From Candidatus Nomurabacteria bacterium (GTDB lineage Bacteria > Patescibacteriota > Minisyncoccia > Phycocordibacterales > UBA9973): a stretch of DNA of 5,874 nucleotides. The notes under the pieces were generated by a model. The model made no database searches and was not told the DNA's origin. It saw nothing but the letters and a program-made list of their open reading frames with translations. The translations under genes were made by a program, and so were the position numbers. Shown piece after piece: positions 1 through 5,863 of the stretch. Each line of letters starts with the position of its first letter. Position 1 is the stretch's first letter. The stretch covers positions 1 to 5,874 of the forward strand of contig CALRCI010000013.1 of assembly GCA_943354525.1 (NCBI GenBank), given 5' to 3'.

Positions 1-273
1 GTCCATGTGGTCAGCAAGTGTAGCAGTAACACTCTCAGGAACAGCAGTGATGGCCGCGCGCGCGAAGAAAAAAGAAATCGCAACTCCGAGCACTAAGACT
101 GCCAGCCCAGCGAATAGCCAAATACGCGGAAATGAAAGATGCGAAAACCAATGACGGATCGGCATATGCATGCTGCGGGAAGGTGCAGTTTTTGGGACCG
201 ACGAACGTGTACGTGTCGATTTCGCCGTTCGTGAAGCTCTAGAGAGCGGTTGGATGTCGTCGAGTTTTTTCAT
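1..273 (-). CDS. Single-pass membrane protein, N-terminal part only (runs off the window)
   Basis: The frame is open for 91 codons from an ATG at 273 to the window edge, so only the N-terminus is visible. Residues 1-50 form a cytoplasmic tail rich in Ser, Thr, Arg and Lys, with no acidic residue after D5 and D6. Residues 51-71 (IWLFAGLAVLVLGVAISFFF) form one strong transmembrane helix. The chain then continues outside the membrane with ARAAITAVPESVTATL, which reads like the start of a beta-rich domain. By the positive-inside rule the N-terminus is cytoplasmic. The start codon overlaps the stop of the upstream actin-like gene as ATGA and has no Shine-Dalgarno, so translation is probably coupled and the two products may interact. 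The layout resembles PilN-type partners of PilM, and also membrane proteins in Patescibacteria annotated as baseplate J-like; the visible part cannot separate these, so no function is assigned. Confidence 0.8.
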   Translation of the reverse strand, partial: MKKLDDIQPLSRASRTAKSTRTRSSVPKTAPSRSMHMPIRHWFSHLSFPRIWLFAGLAVLVLGVAISFFFARAAITAVPESVTATLADHMD

Positions 274-1403
274 ATGTTTTTTATGCGCGCAATAGAGAGC
301 GCTTCGATTTGAGTAATAACGCTTGCAGTGCTTTTGCCTTCGTGTCCGACATGAGGAGCGAGCAATCCCGGGTGGAGAAATATGACTTGGATCGGTGCCG
401 TGCGTCCGACGGTGTTGAGCTCAGATTCGATCAGCGTTCGTATAACTGGCGTCGCGACGACGAATAGCGTCAGGATTCCGCGGCCTTTGGCCTGATGGGC
501 AGTGACCAGCGCGCGGAGCGTCCGGCGGAATTGCTCGCGTTCAGATGAGAGAATAATTTCGACATTACCGCGATGGGGATGGCCGAGCGTATTGCCGTGA
601 TAGAGCTCAATGTGGCTCTCGGCTTCGTGTAATGGGACTTTGTGCGCATCCATGAGTGATCGAGCGATCTTGCGATGGCCGAATGGGAAACCGAGTGTCT
701 GCGTCATTGAATGATGTGCAGAATACACGACGTCAGCAATCTCACCGCGACTGTCGATGACGGCGAAATGCGGAGCACCTTCCGCCAGTTCCCGCGCCAC
801 GACGCTCGCTGCAAACGGAAATGAATGCGCGAGAATCGGTGCTGCCGTACTGCGGCGAATGGTTTCAGAAATGAGGCTCATGAAGTTCGCATCAGCGACG
901 CCGAAATGGAATCGGAGCATGACTTCGCACAGAGACGTGCCGTATGGTTCGAAGAGTGGAACTTTGGCGCTCTCGATAGTTACCAGTGCATGCTCGAAAA
1001 GGACTGCCGGCATGCCGATAGAACGAAGTTCATTGGATTCGAATCGTGAGCGCTCTTTGCGGGCGATATCAGCGACAAGCTTCTCGGTAAGCACAAAAGG
1101 TTTCGGCCGGCTGTACGAGACTTCGCGTATATATGAGAGAAACCATGGCGAGGCGAGAAAGACATGCACGCGATCAGGCGTCGTGCCGGATTCGCGGACG
1201 AAATATTCCAGCGTATGATGCAGCACTTTCGCGAGTTCTTTTTGGAGATGTGGATAGGCGAGCTCGCGAGTAAATGGAATGCGTTCGGTGAGCGTCTCAA
1301 CAATTGCCGGATGTGCGCCAATGCGCACGAGCGCCATCGTCACGCCATCGGCGGACAAATCAATCGCGAGTTCGTATCCTGTTTTCGAATTCGAGGACGA
1401 CAT
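270..1403 (-). CDS. Degenerate actin-fold ATPase-like protein (PilM/FtsA type)
   Basis: The protein has 377 residues from the ATG at 1403. The frame could open six codons earlier, at 1421, but those codons read through a -10 promoter box, so I prefer 1403. Near the N-terminus, YELAIDLSADGVTMALV (residues 10-26) looks like the first phosphate loop of the actin/HSP70/FtsA fold. FAVIDSRGEIADVVYS (213-228) sits where the second phosphate loop belongs and keeps the Asp, but has SRGE in place of the usual glycine-rich GGGT. ASPWFLSYIREVSY lies at 84-97. GFPFGHRKIARSL (238-250) matches the region that follows the second loop in PilM and FtsA. There is no signal peptide or membrane segment, so it is probably cytoplasmic. 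PilM is the cytoplasmic actin-like part of type IV pilus assembly and binds a membrane partner; the coupled downstream membrane gene fits such a role. The family call is moderate and the exact function is inferred; nucleotide binding may be lost. Confidence 0.72.
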   Translation of the reverse strand: MSSSNSKTGYELAIDLSADGVTMALVRIGAHPAIVETLTERIPFTRELAYPHLQKELAKVLHHTLEYFVRESGTTPDRVHVFLASPWFLSYIREVSYSRPKPFVLTEKLVADIARKERSRFESNELRSIGMPAVLFEHALVTIESAKVPLFEPYGTSLCEVMLRFHFGVADANFMSLISETIRRSTAAPILAHSFPFAASVVARELAEGAPHFAVIDSRGEIADVVYSAHHSMTQTLGFPFGHRKIARSLMDAHKVPLHEAESHIELYHGNTLGHPHRGNVEIILSSEREQFRRTLRALVTAHQAKGRGILTLFVVATPVIRTLIESELNTVGRTAPIQVIFLHPGLLAPHVGHEGKSTASVITQIEALSIARIKNI

Positions 1404-1436
1404 ACAGTGAAAGTATATCACACTGCTTCCTCGAAT
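1389..1436 (-). promoter_or_regulatory. Interrupted inverted repeat enclosing the actin-like gene's promoter and start codon
   Basis: On the minus strand, ATTCGAGGA (1436-1428) pairs perfectly with TCCTCGAAT (1397-1389), extendable by one G-U pair. Nested inside, CAGTG (1425-1421) pairs with CACTG (1409-1405). The start codon at 1403-1401 falls in the internal loop on the 3' side. No T-tract follows, so this is not an intrinsic terminator. It begins 9 nt after the alaS stop codon. It could be an RNA hairpin formed only in read-through transcripts, a DNA operator around the -10 box, or chance; no experimental meaning is known. Confidence 0.45.
1412..1420 (-). promoter_or_regulatory. Extended -10 promoter of the actin-like gene, near-leaderless
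   Basis: On the minus strand TGATATACT reads as an extended -10 element: TG, one base, then TATACT, five of six matches to TATAAT. Only 8 nt separate it from the ATG at 1403, so transcription should begin within a base or two of the start codon. No convincing -35 hexamer is seen 16-18 nt upstream, which is usual for extended -10 promoters. There is no Shine-Dalgarno before this gene. Confidence 0.6.
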
Positions 1437-1445
1437 CTTATGAAA

Positions 1446-3092
1446 TTATTCGAGTATAGCCTTGATGCGACGAACACCTTGGGATGAAGCTTCTTCTTTT
1501 TGGATTTTGAAATGACCTAATTCACTGGTATTCGAAACGTGAGGTCCGCCGCAGAATTCTTTGGAAATCTGATTCCCCTCTTTGTCTTCGATGAAATATA
1601 CCGAAACCATATCGGGATATTTCGCACCAAATTCCATCTCTGCGCCGATTTTCTCGGCTTCTTCGCGCGGCATCTCCCGGCGAACGACATTCAAACCTGC
1701 TTGGATATTCTGATTCACAATATCTTCGACGCGCTTTTTTTCTTCGTCCGTCATCTTGCGATCAAATGCAAAGTCGATACGGAGACGCTCTTCCGTGATA
1801 TTACTTCCCTTCTGCTTCACATCTCGCCCCAACACTTCCTGAAGTGCGGCGAGCAATAAATGATGTGCCGTATGCAATTGAATCGTCTTCGGCTCGTGAT
1901 TCGCAAGCCCGCCTTTGAACATGCCGGCAGATGCAGTCTGGGAAAGTTTCTGATGTTCGGCCATCTTTTTATTGAAATCTTCGAGATCAATAGTGATTCC
2001 TTTTTCCTTGGCGAGTTCGAGTGTGAGTTCAATTGGAAATCCGTATGTTGTCGCCAAAATGAATGGATCAACGCCTTTTTCGAATTCTTTGAGGCCATGT
2101 TCAAGCGTCAAACGAAACTTATGTTCTTCTTTTTCTATTTCAGCATGGTCATTGAGAAGATATGTTCCCTCATACATTTTTTTGAATCTATCAGCTTCTT
2201 CCATCAAGGGTTGTTTCGCAAAACGCACCGCTCGTCTGATTAATCTTCGCAAAACATATCCTGCTCCAGTATTTGAAGGAGTCATGCCATCTGAAATTAT
2301 AAACACAGACGCTTTTACGTGATCTGCAAAAATACGTTCCTCTTTGGTTTTTTCATTATTGAACAAATTTGTCTCATATACACTTTGAAAACCATTTGCA
2401 ACCGTCAATAATCGTTCAAGGCCCATGCCAGTATCTATTCCAAGCACATCCAACTTTTTCAAGTTAGCAACGCCAGCATCGAGTTTCTCACGACTACCAT
2501 CGCAGAAATATTCATTGAAGACAATATTCCAAATTTCAACATCTTGCCCATCAGCATTCTTGCAATAAATTTCCGTTGTTGGACCGCACGGACCGTTATC
2601 GCCCGTCGGACCCCAGAAAACGTCTTTGCCGTCTTCGCGGATATCGGCTACACCAAGATCTTCCCAAATTTGGCGGGATTCATCATCGCGAGGCACCACG
2701 CCTTCGCCTTTGTAGAACGTGACGTATGAGATATCGAGTCCGAGCTCTTTCGTGATGAAATCATGTGCGTAGGTGATTGCCTCTGTGCGGCCATATCCTC
2801 CAAAAGAAAAGTTACCGAGCATTTCGAAGAACGTCAGGTGCGTCGCGTCACCGACTTCGTCGATGTCGCCGGTACGAACACATTTCTGTACCGTGACGAC
2901 ATTCTTCGATCCGAAATCGCGAAGCGCGTTTTCTGGTGCAGTGTAATACGGCTTGAACTGCTGCATTCCGGCAGTCGTAAAAAGAACCGAAATATCGCCT
3001 TCCGGCACGAGTGAAGATGACGGTAGGTGCTTGTGGCCACGGCTTTCGAAGAAAGCTATGAATTTCTGGCGGACGTCGTTTGAAGTCAACAT
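1446..3092 (-). CDS. alaS: Alanyl-tRNA synthetase, short form without the C-terminal C-Ala domain
   Basis: This class II synthetase charges tRNA-Ala with alanine in the cytoplasm. From the ATG at 3092 it has 548 residues, against about 875 in E. coli. Recognisable blocks in order are: motif 1 region SSSLVPEGD...LFTTAGMQQF (about 25-46), motif 2 TFFEMLGNFSFGGY (87-100), FWGPTGDNGPCGPTTEIY (159-176), motif 3 GIDTGMGLERL (218-228), and GYVLRRLIRRAVRF (278-291). The editing domain follows with zinc ligands H407 and H411 in HTAHH and C514 and H518 in CGGPH; most bacteria have CGGTH. The protein stops at GVRRIKAILE, the end of the editing domain, so the DHHA1/C-Ala domain is absent. The stretch between the synthetase core and the editing domain is also short. 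No remnant of the missing domain lies downstream, so this is a natural short form rather than a frameshift. An ATG nine codons upstream (3119) would make its codons overlap the promoter, so 3092 is the better start. Confidence 0.97.
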   Translation of the reverse strand: MLTSNDVRQKFIAFFESRGHKHLPSSSLVPEGDISVLFTTAGMQQFKPYYTAPENALRDFGSKNVVTVQKCVRTGDIDEVGDATHLTFFEMLGNFSFGGYGRTEAITYAHDFITKELGLDISYVTFYKGEGVVPRDDESRQIWEDLGVADIREDGKDVFWGPTGDNGPCGPTTEIYCKNADGQDVEIWNIVFNEYFCDGSREKLDAGVANLKKLDVLGIDTGMGLERLLTVANGFQSVYETNLFNNEKTKEERIFADHVKASVFIISDGMTPSNTGAGYVLRRLIRRAVRFAKQPLMEEADRFKKMYEGTYLLNDHAEIEKEEHKFRLTLEHGLKEFEKGVDPFILATTYGFPIELTLELAKEKGITIDLEDFNKKMAEHQKLSQTASAGMFKGGLANHEPKTIQLHTAHHLLLAALQEVLGRDVKQKGSNITEERLRIDFAFDRKMTDEEKKRVEDIVNQNIQAGLNVVRREMPREEAEKIGAEMEFGAKYPDMVSVYFIEDKEGNQISKEFCGGPHVSNTSELGHFKIQKEEASSQGVRRIKAILE

Positions 3093-3098
3093 GTGCGC

Positions 3099-3107
3099 AC
3101 TATAGCA
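3099..3107 (-). promoter_or_regulatory. Extended -10 promoter of alaS, predicted leaderless
   Basis: On the minus strand TGCTATAGT is an extended -10 element: TG, one base, TATAGT, five of six matches to TATAAT. Exactly 6 nt (GCGCAC) lie between it and the alaS ATG at 3092, which would place the first transcribed base on the A of the start codon. Upstream is a very AT-rich run (3108-3127) made of the preceding terminator's T-tract and further T residues. No good -35 box is seen and no Shine-Dalgarno is possible in so short a leader. Confidence 0.65.
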
Positions 3108-3120
3108 AAAAATAAGCAAT

Positions 3121-3145
3121 AAAAAAAGCGCCGTGAGGCGCCTTT
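3121..3145 (-). terminator. Intrinsic terminator behind the MgtC-like gene
   Basis: On the minus strand the sequence reads AAAG, GCGCC, loop TCAC, GGCGC, then seven T residues. The five G-C pairs are extended by a G-U pair and by A-U pairs with the T-tract. It begins 10 nt after the MgtC-like stop codon, the right place and orientation to end that transcript. Its T-tract runs directly into the alaS promoter region, so alaS should depend on its own promoter. The A-run on the other side could make it work weakly in the plus direction too, but no plus-strand gene is present. Confidence 0.85.
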
Positions 3146-3155
3146 CTTTCGAGAG

Positions 3156-3641
3156 TTATCGAGACAAACGTTTGTGACGAGGAGATTCGTTTTCATCATC
3201 ATTAAAACCATTCAATTTACGAAATGTCTTCTCTACGAACCAGAGCACGATGAAGATAAAGAGGGTGAAAATCGTACCGAGAATGGCGAGATTAAAGAAC
3301 CCGAAACCGACGGCCATGCCGATGCCGGCGACGACCCAGATGCTCGTAGCCGTAGTAATGCCGGTAAGTCTCTTATGATCGAGAATGATAAGACCAGTAC
3401 CGAGGAATCCGATACCGATGACGATGTTCGCTGCGATCTGTGTCGGGACATAGTTGCCACCGCGAAGCCCGACGAGCTCAGAAATAATAACGAGCAGCGC
3501 CGAACCCATGGCGACGAGCGCGTAGGTGCGCATGCCGGCAGTCTTGTGCGCGAAGACTCGCTCCGTGCCGATAATCATGCCGAGCGCCATCGCAAGTGCG
3601 AGTTTGATAAAAACGAGAACGTCAGGTGTGATGTTATTCAT
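3156..3641 (-). CDS. MgtC/SapB-family integral membrane protein
   Basis: This is a 161-residue membrane protein with about five hydrophobic helices, near residues 6-26, 37-55, 66-87, 95-114 and 117-137, followed by a charged tail. Family marks are GTERVFAHKTAGMRTYALVAMG (25-46, in two parts: GTER and AGMRT), QIAANIVIGIGFLGTG (68-83), which corresponds to the MgtC block usually written with IVSGIGFLGAG, and TGITTATSIWVVAGIG (93-108). Only the membrane domain is present; the C-terminal ACT-like domain of Salmonella MgtC is missing, as in many family members. MgtC in pathogens is linked to low-magnesium survival and ATP synthase inhibition, but the role of short environmental homologues is unknown, so no substrate is assigned. 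I chose the ATG at 3641: the frame opens back to 3761, overlapping the mnmA stop, but those 40 codons read through hairpins and the promoter and look nothing like the family. A TATAAT box lies 9 nt before this start. Confidence 0.9.
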   Translation of the reverse strand: MNNITPDVLVFIKLALAMALGMIIGTERVFAHKTAGMRTYALVAMGSALLVIISELVGLRGGNYVPTQIAANIVIGIGFLGTGLIILDHKRLTGITTATSIWVVAGIGMAVGFGFFNLAILGTIFTLFIFIVLWFVEKTFRKLNGFNDDENESPRHKRLSR

Positions 3642-3650
3642 AGTCTCTTC

Positions 3651-3656
3651 ATTATA
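3651..3656 (-). promoter_or_regulatory. Consensus -10 box of the MgtC-like gene, almost leaderless
   Basis: A perfect TATAAT on the minus strand sits 9 nt before the ATG at 3641. Transcription would start about 3 nt before the start codon. The intervening GAAGAGACT contains a weak purine run, but it would be mostly outside the transcript. No clear -35 is seen; the candidate region abuts the foot of the 18-bp palindrome at 3678. The box supports the short start and argues against the 40-codon longer frame. Confidence 0.6.
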
Positions 3657-3677
3657 GCCCTCGGATTTCTTTTTACC

Positions 3678-3716
3678 TGTGGAAAACGCCAAGGCTACGC
3701 CTTGGCGTTTTCCACA
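3678..3716 (-). repeat. Perfect 18-bp palindrome with 3-nt loop (REP-like or transcript hairpin)
   Basis: The minus strand reads TGTGGAAAACGCCAAGGC, loop GTA, then the exact reverse complement of the first arm. All 18 pairs are perfect. There is no T-tract on either side (GGTAAAAAG follows on the minus strand), so it is not a canonical intrinsic terminator, although the inner GCCAAGGC stem followed by GTTTTCC could pause polymerase in either direction. Perfect long stems of this kind between genes are typical of REP elements or small non-autonomous repeats. Whether it is repeated elsewhere cannot be seen from one window. Confidence 0.75.
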
Positions 3717-3751
3717 TGACACAAATCTAGCGATAGCAGGATTTGTGTCAT
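3716..3751 (-). repeat. 12-bp hairpin with 12-nt loop, middle of three tandem hairpins
   Basis: ATGACACAAATC (minus strand, 3751-3740) pairs perfectly with GATTTGTGTCAT (3727-3716), with loop CTGCTATCGCTA. Its base abuts the foot of the 18-bp palindrome, and the two compete for position 3716. No T-tract follows. Stacked hairpins just after mnmA could protect its mRNA 3' end or be parts of one repeat element; the sequence alone does not decide. Confidence 0.65.
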
Positions 3752-3752
3752 C

Positions 3753-3773
3753 AATCATCATGCCGTGATGATT
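3753..3773 (-). promoter_or_regulatory. 8-bp hairpin spanning the mnmA stop codon
   Basis: On the minus strand AATCATCA pairs with TGATGATT around the 5-nt loop CGGCA. The mnmA TGA stop (3760-3758) is at the start of the 3' arm. It is the first of three consecutive stem-loops after mnmA. The stem is weak and AT-rich and partly dictated by the conserved GGGII codons at the protein's end, so it may be incidental. Confidence 0.4.
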
Positions 3774-4828
3774 CCTCCGCCAATGCAGACATCGCTATCG
3801 TAAATCACAATTGACTGCCCTGCTGATGCAAGCACTGGTTTTTCAAAAATAATTTCTGCCGACATGGACGCTCGATTTCCCAGTAATAGAGTGCACGGAA
3901 TCCGTTCGCCGTGATAGCGGATCTGGCAATCGTATTTTTTGGACGCTTCCGGTACTTCAGAAATCCAATTCGTTTCTGCAATGACCATCTGTGTCTGCCC
4001 TGCCGGCTCACAGAGGTCAGACCTATGAGAAACGGTTATCGTATTTTTTTCCGTATCTTTGGCAACGATATAATAGCGTTCATCTTCTGGAGTCTTCTTT
4101 GTAATCGTAAATCCATGCCGTTCGCCGAGGGTCAGGAAGACTGCGCTGTCATGATATCCGATGACAGTACCAGATTCATCGAGCACATCGCCGCGAACCG
4201 GCTCTATATAATGCGTGAGAAATTGTTTGATATCGAGATCACCAAGCATACACACGCCCTGCGAATCTTTCTTGCTCGCCGTCGGCAATCCGAACTTTTC
4301 GGCAAGTTTTCTAACTTCTGTTTTTGGCAAATGACCAATGGGAAACAGTATGTGCGATAGATCATCGGCACGAAGCTTCCAAAGAAAATAAGATTGATCC
4401 TTGGATTCATCCGGAGCACATTTGAGATTCCCGTTTTCATTGCGCGCATAATGCCCGGTTGCAATGTAGTCTGCGCCATGTTCTCGAGCGAAATTCCAGA
4501 AGACGCCAAATTTGATTTCGCGATTGCACATGACGTCAGGATTCGGAGTCCGCCCGGCACGGTATTCGGCAATCATGTAGTCGGCAACGGCAGTCTTATA
4601 TGCGTCTTCGGCATCGAGTTCGAGAAATGGAATTTCGAGATGCGCACAGACGCGGATCGCATCGCGGCGCTCATCGCGCCACGTGCATTCGATGAATTCC
4701 GGCGACCACGTACGAATAAAAACGCCGGTCACGTCATACCCTTCTTTCTGGAGCAGCGCCGCCGACACGGAGGAATCTACTCCACCGGAGACACCGACAA
4801 ATACTTTAGTTTTTTCATTTGATTTCAC
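3758..4828 (-). CDS. mnmA: tRNA-specific 2-thiouridylase MnmA
   Basis: MnmA uses ATP and a relayed sulfur to make 2-thiouridine at the wobble position U34 of tRNA-Lys, tRNA-Glu and tRNA-Gln in the cytoplasm. The 356-residue length is normal. The N-terminal PP-loop GVSGGVDSS (12-20) activates the uridine by adenylation. C101 in NPDVMCNREIKFG and C193 in DSQGVCMLG are the two catalytic cysteines. ATGHYAR (123-129) and KDQSYFLW (143-150) are further tRNA and substrate-site blocks, and the C-terminal barrel ends with the typical ASAGQSIVIYD and CIGGGII. The start is GTG at 4828; an in-frame TAG lies four codons upstream and no other start precedes the PP-loop. A GAAGG sequence ends only 1 nt before the GTG, too close for a normal ribosome site. 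The gene follows mltG by 25 nt and has no promoter box of its own, so it is probably transcribed with mltG. No odd residues are seen. Confidence 0.97.
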   Translation of the reverse strand: MKSNEKTKVFVGVSGGVDSSVSAALLQKEGYDVTGVFIRTWSPEFIECTWRDERRDAIRVCAHLEIPFLELDAEDAYKTAVADYMIAEYRAGRTPNPDVMCNREIKFGVFWNFAREHGADYIATGHYARNENGNLKCAPDESKDQSYFLWKLRADDLSHILFPIGHLPKTEVRKLAEKFGLPTASKKDSQGVCMLGDLDIKQFLTHYIEPVRGDVLDESGTVIGYHDSAVFLTLGERHGFTITKKTPEDERYYIVAKDTEKNTITVSHRSDLCEPAGQTQMVIAETNWISEVPEASKKYDCQIRYHGERIPCTLLLGNRASMSAEIIFEKPVLASAGQSIVIYDSDVCIGGGIITA

Positions 4829-4853
4829 ACCTTCAAACTAACACAGATACGCC

Positions 4854-5858
4854 TTAGCGCAAATACTTCGCAATATTGACCTTGTGTTCGGCAAACGTCT
4901 TTGCGGGATGGATGATGCCATCTGTGTCATGGAGATAATAGAGATACTCCGTTCCCTCAGGATGGAGTACTGCTCTGATCGAAGCGATTCCGGGATTGGC
5001 AATCGGCGTCGGCGGAAGTCCTACAATGCGATAGGTATTGTACGGAGAATTAATGAGCGTATCGGCATGCGTGACTTGTTTCGTATCTTTACTGAATACG
5101 TACGCGATTGTCGCGTCGGCGCCAAGCGGCATACCGATGGCGAGGCGGTGCTCGAGAATGCCGGCAATCAGCGCGCGATCATTCTCGCCTGCCGCTTCCC
5201 GCTCCACGATCGAGGCAAGCGTAATGATCTGGGGAAGCGTAAATTTCGATTTGGAAATATCATCATGGATCGGCTTCATCTGCTCATCGAATTCATGCGC
5301 GAGCGCACGCACCACCATATCCGTCGTGGCATTCGGCGGAAAGAAATACGTATCGGGAAAAAGATATCCCTCCGTGTTTTTCGTCAATCCGAGAAATTCA
5401 TCTAATTTGAAATTTGGTAGGAGCGGCGCGAGCGCGGCGGCTATTTTCTCGCGGGTCACACCTTCGGGAAATGTGACTTTGACCGGCACGTAATGGAAAT
5501 CTCCGTTCGCGAAGCGGCGGCCAACTTCGTCGGCGAAGAGCGGACGATCGAGGAAATACTCCCCGGCCGGAATATGCCGGTCACGATGTCGGATGATGAC
5601 GAACATTTGAAATAAAATACGCGAACGAACAATGTGCTCATCGCTTAATCTCTGAGAGACGCTCCGCAGCGTTTCCCCGCGCGCAACGGTGAAGAATGTA
5701 TGTTCAGGAAATGAGCGCGGCGGCGTGAGAAACAGAAACATGCATATGAAGATTCCAAGACAGATTCCTACGCCCACAAAGAGCGTCCGGCGATAGCGCT
5801 TGAAACGAGAATCGAGTTTTGGAGAAACATCCTGCGAGGCAGGTACGGTAATGAACAT
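4854..5858 (-). CDS. mltG: Endolytic murein transglycosylase MltG (YceG-like)
   Basis: MltG cuts newly made glycan strands inside the chain, leaving 1,6-anhydro ends and so setting glycan length; it acts at the outer face of the cytoplasmic membrane. The 334-residue protein has a short basic N-terminus (KRYRR at 20-24), one membrane anchor at about 25-45, a LysM-like region from about 50 to 130, then the catalytic domain. EGYLFPDTY (163-171) and LASIVEREA (214-222) are hallmark motifs; E219 matches the catalytic glutamate. SPYNTYRIVGLPPTPIANPG (271-290) is the other strongly conserved block. The ATG at 5858 is the first possible start, because an in-frame TAA falls inside the TATAAT box just upstream. 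The gene probably heads an operon with mnmA. Nothing is truncated; only 16 nt of upstream sequence is visible. Confidence 0.96.
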   Translation of the reverse strand: MFITVPASQDVSPKLDSRFKRYRRTLFVGVGICLGIFICMFLFLTPPRSFPEHTFFTVARGETLRSVSQRLSDEHIVRSRILFQMFVIIRHRDRHIPAGEYFLDRPLFADEVGRRFANGDFHYVPVKVTFPEGVTREKIAAALAPLLPNFKLDEFLGLTKNTEGYLFPDTYFFPPNATTDMVVRALAHEFDEQMKPIHDDISKSKFTLPQIITLASIVEREAAGENDRALIAGILEHRLAIGMPLGADATIAYVFSKDTKQVTHADTLINSPYNTYRIVGLPPTPIANPGIASIRAVLHPEGTEYLYYLHDTDGIIHPAKTFAEHKVNIAKYLR

Positions 5859-5863
5859 AGCAA

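Noticed and set aside
51..65. CG-alternating run (gccgcgcgcgcg), a possible Z-DNA or repeat tract.
   Set aside because: It is short and encodes the ARAA stretch just after the membrane helix of the partial gene; ordinary coding explains it.
1404..1421. Upstream ATG giving six more residues (MIYFHC) to the actin-like protein.
   Set aside because: These codons coincide with the extended -10 box, so they would not be in the main transcript.
1405..1425. Possible CRP-type operator, TGTGA and TCAC flanking the -10 box.
   Set aside because: The spacing is 7 nt instead of the 6 of a CRP/FNR-family site and the second half is incomplete; no such regulator is visible.
3174..3719. A 181-codon open frame on the plus strand opposite the MgtC-like gene.
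   Set aside because: It is the antisense of a recognised membrane protein, gives an Asp/Arg/Glu-rich low-complexity product, and its tail comes from the palindrome. No promoter or ribosome site supports it.
3642..3761. A 40-codon longer start for the MgtC-like protein, whose ATG overlaps the mnmA stop as ATGA.
   Set aside because: The added codons read through two of the hairpins and the TATAAT box, and the peptide is hydrophilic and unlike the family, whose members begin just before the first helix. The overlap is attractive but probably accidental.
4394..4822. Plus-strand open frame of 142 codons opposite mnmA; similar frames lie opposite mltG, alaS and the actin-like gene.
   Set aside because: Each is antisense to a gene with clear family motifs, has no recognisable domain and no start signal. 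They reflect codon bias of the true genes.
4829..4853. Possible promoter or ribosome site in the mltG-mnmA gap.
   Set aside because: No -10-like hexamer is near the GTG, and GAAGG lies only 1 nt from it, too close to act as a Shine-Dalgarno.
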